From positions 1 through 14,876 of the forward strand of contig DAOUBP010000050.1 of the NCBI GenBank assembly GCA_034432655.1: 14,876 bases of DNA, read 5' to 3'. The first letter of the stretch is position 1. Each line of letters starts with the position of its first letter. The position numbers were made by a program, and so were the translations under genes. The notes below the pieces were generated by a model. That model had not been told where the DNA came from, searched no databases, and worked only from the letters and a program-made list of their open reading frames with translations. Shown piece after piece: positions 11,216 through 14,876 of the stretch. Origin of the DNA: DAOUBP01 sp034432655 (GTDB taxonomy: Bacteria; Chloroflexota; Anaerolineae; CG2-30-64-16).

Positions 11216-13534
11216 ATGGCGGTTACTGCGCCTGCTGTCCGGCGGTCCCTGGCCGCCGGCATCATCCGCTCCCTCCAACGTCGCACGCGTGAGTTCACCC
11301 TGATCGGCCGCGATCCGGTGCTGATGATCGGCCTGCTGTATTGCGGCATTTTCCTCTTCATCTTCATCATCTACCCATTATTTCGTGGCACGGTCAACGG
11401 CTTCCTCGAGCCCGGCCAGGACACGCCCTGGTTCACCCGGATCAGTTTCAAGTACATCGCCCGCTACTTCGACGCCTACTACGGGCCGTTCAACCGCCAG
11501 GTGTTCATGAACACGTTGGTTATGGGCCTGCTGACGGCCACGGGCGGCACGTTGCTGGGGTTCGTCTTCGCGTACACTATGGTGCGGTGCAGCCTGCCCG
11601 GCAAGGGTCTGATCCACCTGCTGGCACTGGTGCCGACAGTTTCGCCCCCCTTTGCCATCGCGCTGAGCACCATCCTGCTTTTCGGCCGCAACGGCCTCAT
11701 CAGCCACAAGCTGCTCGGCATCCAGTTCCCGGTCGGCGCCAACGACATCTACGGCATGGACGGCCTGGTTTTCGTCCAGATCATCACCTTCTTTTCGGTG
11801 GCCTATCTCATCATCCGGGCGATGCTGGAACGGCTCGACCCGAGCATGGAGGAGGCTGCACACAGCCTGGGCGCGGGCAAATTCCACATCTTCCGCACGG
11901 TCACCCTGCCGCTGTTGATCCCGGGCCTGGCCAGCTCCTTCCTGTTGCTTTTCGTGGAGTCGCTGGCCGATCTGGGCAACCCGCTCTTTATCGCCGGCAA
12001 CGTCACGGTGCTCTCGGCGCAGATCTTCATCGCAGTAGCGGGAGAGTACGACTACCAAAAGGCGTCGGCGCTGGCGGCCGTGCTCCTGCTGCCGACCCTG
12101 GTCGTCTTCATCGTGCAACGCTACTACGTAACCCGCCGCTCCTACGTCTCGGTGACCGGCAAACCGACGGGCGGCCACATCCTGGTCAAGGAGGCTTGGA
12201 TTCGCTGGCCGTTCATCATCGTCACCTACTTGATCTGTGCGCTGATCGTCATACTTTACGCGGCGGTGGTCTACGGCTCGTTCGCCAGCGCCTGGGGCGT
12301 GGACTATACGCCCACGCTGCGCTGGTGGCAGCACGCGCTGACACGCGGGGTTGAGTCGGTGCTGGATACCACCTTCTTGAGCGCCTATGCCACCCCTATC
12401 GCTGCGCTGACCGGCATGGTGATCGCGTTCCTGGTGGTGCGCAAGCACTTCTCGGGCAAGGAGGGCTTCGATTTCGTGTCAAATCTGGGCGGCGCGGTGC
12501 CCGGCACCATCCTGGGCATCGGGTTCGTGCTGGCGTTCAGCACTGCGCCCTGGGTGGCGGTGACAGTGCTCTACCTGCTGCTGGCGTTTTTCCTGGTCTG
12601 GACGGCGCTAGGCGGGCCGCGCGTCCGTTGGCCGGTCCTGCTGATCGGCACCCTGGCCGGGGCCGGCACTGCGCTGCTCTTCGGGCCCGGGGGCGCCTAT
12701 AGCCTCTACTTCCTGTTGGCCGGCCTCTACATTGCCCTGGGCCTGCTGCTGTGGCTCTGGCGCAAGCAGCGGGGCGCGGCCTGGCTGCTGATCGGGATGG
12801 GCATCTATCTGTTGGGCTACAACCTGATCGAGTACGTGGCCGCGCCGGTGGCGGCCTTCAGCCGGTCGCTGCCCCGGGGTTTTTGGAGTAACGCCACCTT
12901 CCAGTTCGCCGATTACATCAGGGTGCCTTTCCAGACCCCCACCCCCATCACCGCGATCGTCTTCGCGTTCCTGTCGCTGCTGGCGGTCGAACGGGCGCGC
13001 GGCAAGGCGCAGGGCAGCTCAGCTGGGATCGTCGTCATGACCGGCCTGCTGGTGGCGATGCTGGCCGCGCTTTGCTTCATGGGCCAGCCGTTGGCGCTGA
13101 TCGGCACGCCGTACATCATCCTGGCCGCGTTCGCGGTGCGCAGCCTGCCCGCCTCGGTACGCGCGGGCGTCGCCGCGCTGCAGCAAATTGACCCCAGCAT
13201 CGAGGAGGCGTCGAGCATCCTGGGCGGGGACGCGCAGTATACCTTCCGCAAGACTACCCTGCCGTTGATCCTGCCCGCTCTCCTGGCAGGCCTGATCTTC
13301 AGCTTCACCCGCCACATGACCAGCCTGTCGGCCATCATTTTCCTGGTCAGCGCACGCTGGCGCATCGTCACCGCGTCCATCCTGAGCGAGTGGGAGCAGG
13401 GCGGCGTGGGCATCGCAGCGGCCTATTCGACCATCATCATCGTCCTGGTACTGATCGCCATCGGCGTGCTCTACTTCGTCACGCGCAAGTTGTTGGCCGG
13501 CCGGGGCGATGTGGACCTGACGTTAGGAGCCTGA
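11216..13534 (+). CDS. Fused double-module ABC permease, FbpB-like, with large extra membrane insert
   Basis: ATG 11216 follows CAGGAGA. The 772-aa protein contains two permease modules, each with the EAA loop that contacts the ATPase: EEAAHSLGAGKFHIFRTVTLP (~residues 210-232) and EEASSILGGDAQYTFRKTTLP (~660-682). This tandem layout is typical of ferric-iron permeases (FbpB), normally about 500-560 aa. The surplus lies in the second module: between GIGFVLAFS (434-442) and LIGTPYIILAAFAVRSLP (from 628), where family members have roughly a dozen residues, there are about 180. This insert has about six hydrophobic segments (e.g. VLYLLLAFFLVW, YFLLAGLYIALGLLLWLW, WLLIGMGIYLLGYNLIEYV, ITAIVFAFLSLLAV, GLLVAMLAALCFM) and a short polar loop (~residues 550-575). 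The gene is between the binding protein and ATPase of the same importer. Confidence 0.9.
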   Translation: MAVTAPAVRRSLAAGIIRSLQRRTREFTLIGRDPVLMIGLLYCGIFLFIFIIYPLFRGTVNGFLEPGQDTPWFTRISFKYIARYFDAYYGPFNRQVFMNTLVMGLLTATGGTLLGFVFAYTMVRCSLPGKGLIHLLALVPTVSPPFAIALSTILLFGRNGLISHKLLGIQFPVGANDIYGMDGLVFVQIITFFSVAYLIIRAMLERLDPSMEEAAHSLGAGKFHIFRTVTLPLLIPGLASSFLLLFVESLADLGNPLFIAGNVTVLSAQIFIAVAGEYDYQKASALAAVLLLPTLVVFIVQRYYVTRRSYVSVTGKPTGGHILVKEAWIRWPFIIVTYLICALIVILYAAVVYGSFASAWGVDYTPTLRWWQHALTRGVESVLDTTFLSAYATPIAALTGMVIAFLVVRKHFSGKEGFDFVSNLGGAVPGTILGIGFVLAFSTAPWVAVTVLYLLLAFFLVWTALGGPRVRWPVLLIGTLAGAGTALLFGPGGAYSLYFLLAGLYIALGLLLWLWRKQRGAAWLLIGMGIYLLGYNLIEYVAAPVAAFSRSLPRGFWSNATFQFADYIRVPFQTPTPITAIVFAFLSLLAVERARGKAQGSSAGIVVMTGLLVAMLAALCFMGQPLALIGTPYIILAAFAVRSLPASVRAGVAALQQIDPSIEEASSILGGDAQYTFRKTTLPLILPALLAGLIFSFTRHMTSLSAIIFLVSARWRIVTASILSEWEQGGVGIAAAYSTIIIVLVLIAIGVLYFVTRKLLAGRGDVDLTLGA

Positions 13535-13543
13535 GTAAAGACG

Positions 13544-14626
13544 ATGTACCTGATCCTCGATAACCTCGTCAAGACTTTCGCCAGTCGCGGGGGCGTAGGA
13601 GAAGTCACCGCAGTCAACGGCGTGTCGCTGGCAATCCAGCGCGGGGAGTTAGTGACGCTGCTGGGGCCATCGGGCTGCGGCAAGACCACCACGCTACGCC
13701 TTATCGCAGGGTTCGAGTTCCCCACGGCCGGCCGCATCCTGCTGGACGGCCGGCAGATCAACGACCTGCCGCCGCACAAGCGCGACATGTCCATGGTCTT
13801 CCAGTCCTACGCCATCTTCCCGCATCTGAACGTCTTCGAGAACATCGCCTACGGCCTAAACGTGCAGAAACGGCCGCGCGACGAGATCAAGCGCCGCGTG
13901 GCGCAGGTGCTGGAGCTAGTAGAGCTGACCGGCTACGAGAACCGCGCGCCCAACCAGCTTTCCGGCGGGCAACAACAGCGCGTGGCGCTGGCCCGCGCGC
14001 TGGTCATGGAGCCGAAGGTGCTGCTCATGGATGAGCCGCTCTCCAACCTGGACGCCAAGCTGCGCGAGCAAATGCGGACCGAGATCCGGCGCATCCAGCG
14101 CCAGCTCGGGATCACCAGCGTGTACGTGACCCACGACCAGGTGGAGGCGATGACCCTCTCCGACCGCATCGTGATCATGAACCAGGGGCAAATCGAACAG
14201 ATCGGCACCCCAACCGAGGTGTACCGCAAGCCCCAAACCCGCTTCGTGGCCGACTTCATCGGCCGGGCCAACTTCGTCCAGGGGATCGTGCGCGAGCGTC
14301 GCGCGGGCCAGCTGGTGGTGGATGCGCTGGGCGCCGTCATGCTGGCGCCGGCCCCCTCCGATGGCTTCAGCCCTGGCGAAGCGATCACCCTGGTCATCCG
14401 GCCGGAAATGGTGGAAATTGACTCGCCGCAGGCCCACGTGGCGGGCGTCGTGCGTCGCGCCTCCTACCTGGGCAGCGTGGTGGAATACGATGTGGAAGTG
14501 GCGGGGCAACTCCTCTCGTTGGTGGAGCGTGACCCCCGCCATACCGAGGTCCATCCGGAGGGCCAGGCCGTGAAAGTGCGGTTCCTGGAGGACTGTCTGT
14601 ACGTGTTGCCGAAGGGAGCGGGCTGA
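13544..14626 (+). CDS. ABC transporter ATPase, FbpC/PotA-type with TOBE domain
   Basis: ATG 13544 lies 9 nt after the permease stop; AGGAG (13525-13529) sits inside the end of the permease gene, suggesting coupling. The 360 residues contain Walker A GPSGCGKTT (41-49), the Q-loop (VFQSYAIFPHLNVFENIAYGL), the signature LSGGQQQR (139-146), Walker B with D163-E164 (VLLMDEPLSNLDA) and the H-loop H197 (VTHDQVEAMTLSDR). A C-terminal regulatory region (~235-355) includes a TOBE-like segment (VVRRASYLGSVVEYDVEV). Length and motifs fit the iron/polyamine/sulfate ATPase group. It powers import through the double permease upstream as a homodimer on the cytoplasmic side of the membrane. Confidence 0.93.
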   Translation: MYLILDNLVKTFASRGGVGEVTAVNGVSLAIQRGELVTLLGPSGCGKTTTLRLIAGFEFPTAGRILLDGRQINDLPPHKRDMSMVFQSYAIFPHLNVFENIAYGLNVQKRPRDEIKRRVAQVLELVELTGYENRAPNQLSGGQQQRVALARALVMEPKVLLMDEPLSNLDAKLREQMRTEIRRIQRQLGITSVYVTHDQVEAMTLSDRIVIMNQGQIEQIGTPTEVYRKPQTRFVADFIGRANFVQGIVRERRAGQLVVDALGAVMLAPAPSDGFSPGEAITLVIRPEMVEIDSPQAHVAGVVRRASYLGSVVEYDVEVAGQLLSLVERDPRHTEVHPEGQAVKVRFLEDCLYVLPKGAG

Positions 14627-14650
14627 GAAGCAAGCCCAACGTGCAGCCCA

Positions 14651-14876
14651 ATGCGCCGTATCCGCCAGCGCGCCGGTGAGCAGCGTGGTCAGCGCGCGCT
14701 GGGCCAGCAGCTCCGCGTCGCCCGCCACGACCTCTGCGGACAGCGCTGGCAGGGCCTTAGCGGATCGGCCACGCCACCGCCAGGGCTGGACGCCCTGGCG
14801 GCCCAGATCGGCCGTCACTTCCGGCTGGCCGGGCAGGAGGTCGAAGCGGCGGCGTGGCTTGCCCGAGCCGGCGACC
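14651..14876 (+). CDS. Partial frame resembling the TPR-linker of a MalT/AfsR-type regulator (runs off window)
   Basis: A plus-strand frame from ATG 14651 stays open to the end of the window (75 codons). Its distal part reads LDALAAQIGRHFRLAGQEVEA followed by AAWLARAGD. This matches the H-x3-AG-x4-A-x3-LxRAGD pattern that links the ATPase and TPR repeats in MalT/AfsR/SARP-type regulators. In that family the motif is internal, after several hundred residues of ATPase. Here only about 45 Arg/Gln-rich residues precede it, and there is no clear ribosome binding site. The frame is also the ATPase gene's own frame past its stop (14624-14626). It may be a truncated relic or a short TPR protein. A minus-strand frame over the same bases also looks open, but lacks such a motif. 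Confidence 0.4.
   Translation, partial: MRRIRQRAGEQRGQRALGQQLRVARHDLCGQRWQGLSGSATPPPGLDALAAQIGRHFRLAGQEVEAAAWLARAGD

Overview
The window is GC-rich, with strong G/C bias at third codon positions. The gene families (XRE-cupin regulator, AfsR/MalT-like TPR regulator, coiled-coil proteins of a type common in filamentous phototrophs and relatives, fused iron-type ABC permease) suggest a bacterium of the Chloroflexota, perhaps an Anaerolineae/Caldilineae-like lineage. That placement is inference: there is no rRNA or marker gene here.

Layout. (1) 1-1317: C-terminal part of a large ATPase/TPR transcriptional regulator. (2) 1318-1784: non-coding region with two hairpins, a probable minus-strand gene relic and, at its right end, a near-consensus sigma-70 promoter (TTGACA-N17-TATACT). 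(3) 1785-8810: a nine-gene plus-strand cluster that looks like one operon: XRE-cupin regulator; an unrecognised 346-aa protein with four C-terminal cysteines; a 15-copy 8-bp tandem repeat; an SCP2-like lipid carrier; an HMG-CoA-synthase-like protein; a thiolase; a DUF35 Zn-ribbon/OB protein; two integral membrane proteins; and an NAD-type short-chain dehydrogenase. It ends at a strong hairpin terminator (8816-8853). (4) 8882-9724, minus strand: a coiled-coil protein with a C-terminal domain resembling PD-(D/E)XK-like nucleases. (5) 10094-14626, plus strand: a complete ferric-iron-type ABC importer (lipoprotein binding protein, fused double permease, ATPase) with its own promoter and an intercistronic hairpin. 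(6) 14651-end: a frame resembling the TPR-linker region of MalT/AfsR-type regulators, running off the window.

How the genes may work together. HMGCS-like/thiolase/DUF35 in this order is the arrangement of the archaeal acetoacetyl-CoA thiolase-HMG-CoA synthase complex, and it has the same three components as the bacterial PhlACB acyltransferase. Here the thiolase keeps its catalytic Cys and His residues. The HMGCS-like subunit carries Asp and Pro where the catalytic Cys and His should be, so the complex probably does a thiolase-type or C-acyl-transfer reaction, not HMG-CoA synthesis. The SCP2 carrier, the SDR and the two membrane proteins suggest a hydrophobic acyl/ketone substrate processed at or near the membrane, controlled by the XRE-cupin regulator. 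This cluster is the best candidate for an undescribed pathway. A second oddity is the ABC permease, which has about 180 extra, mostly membrane-spanning residues inside its second permease module.
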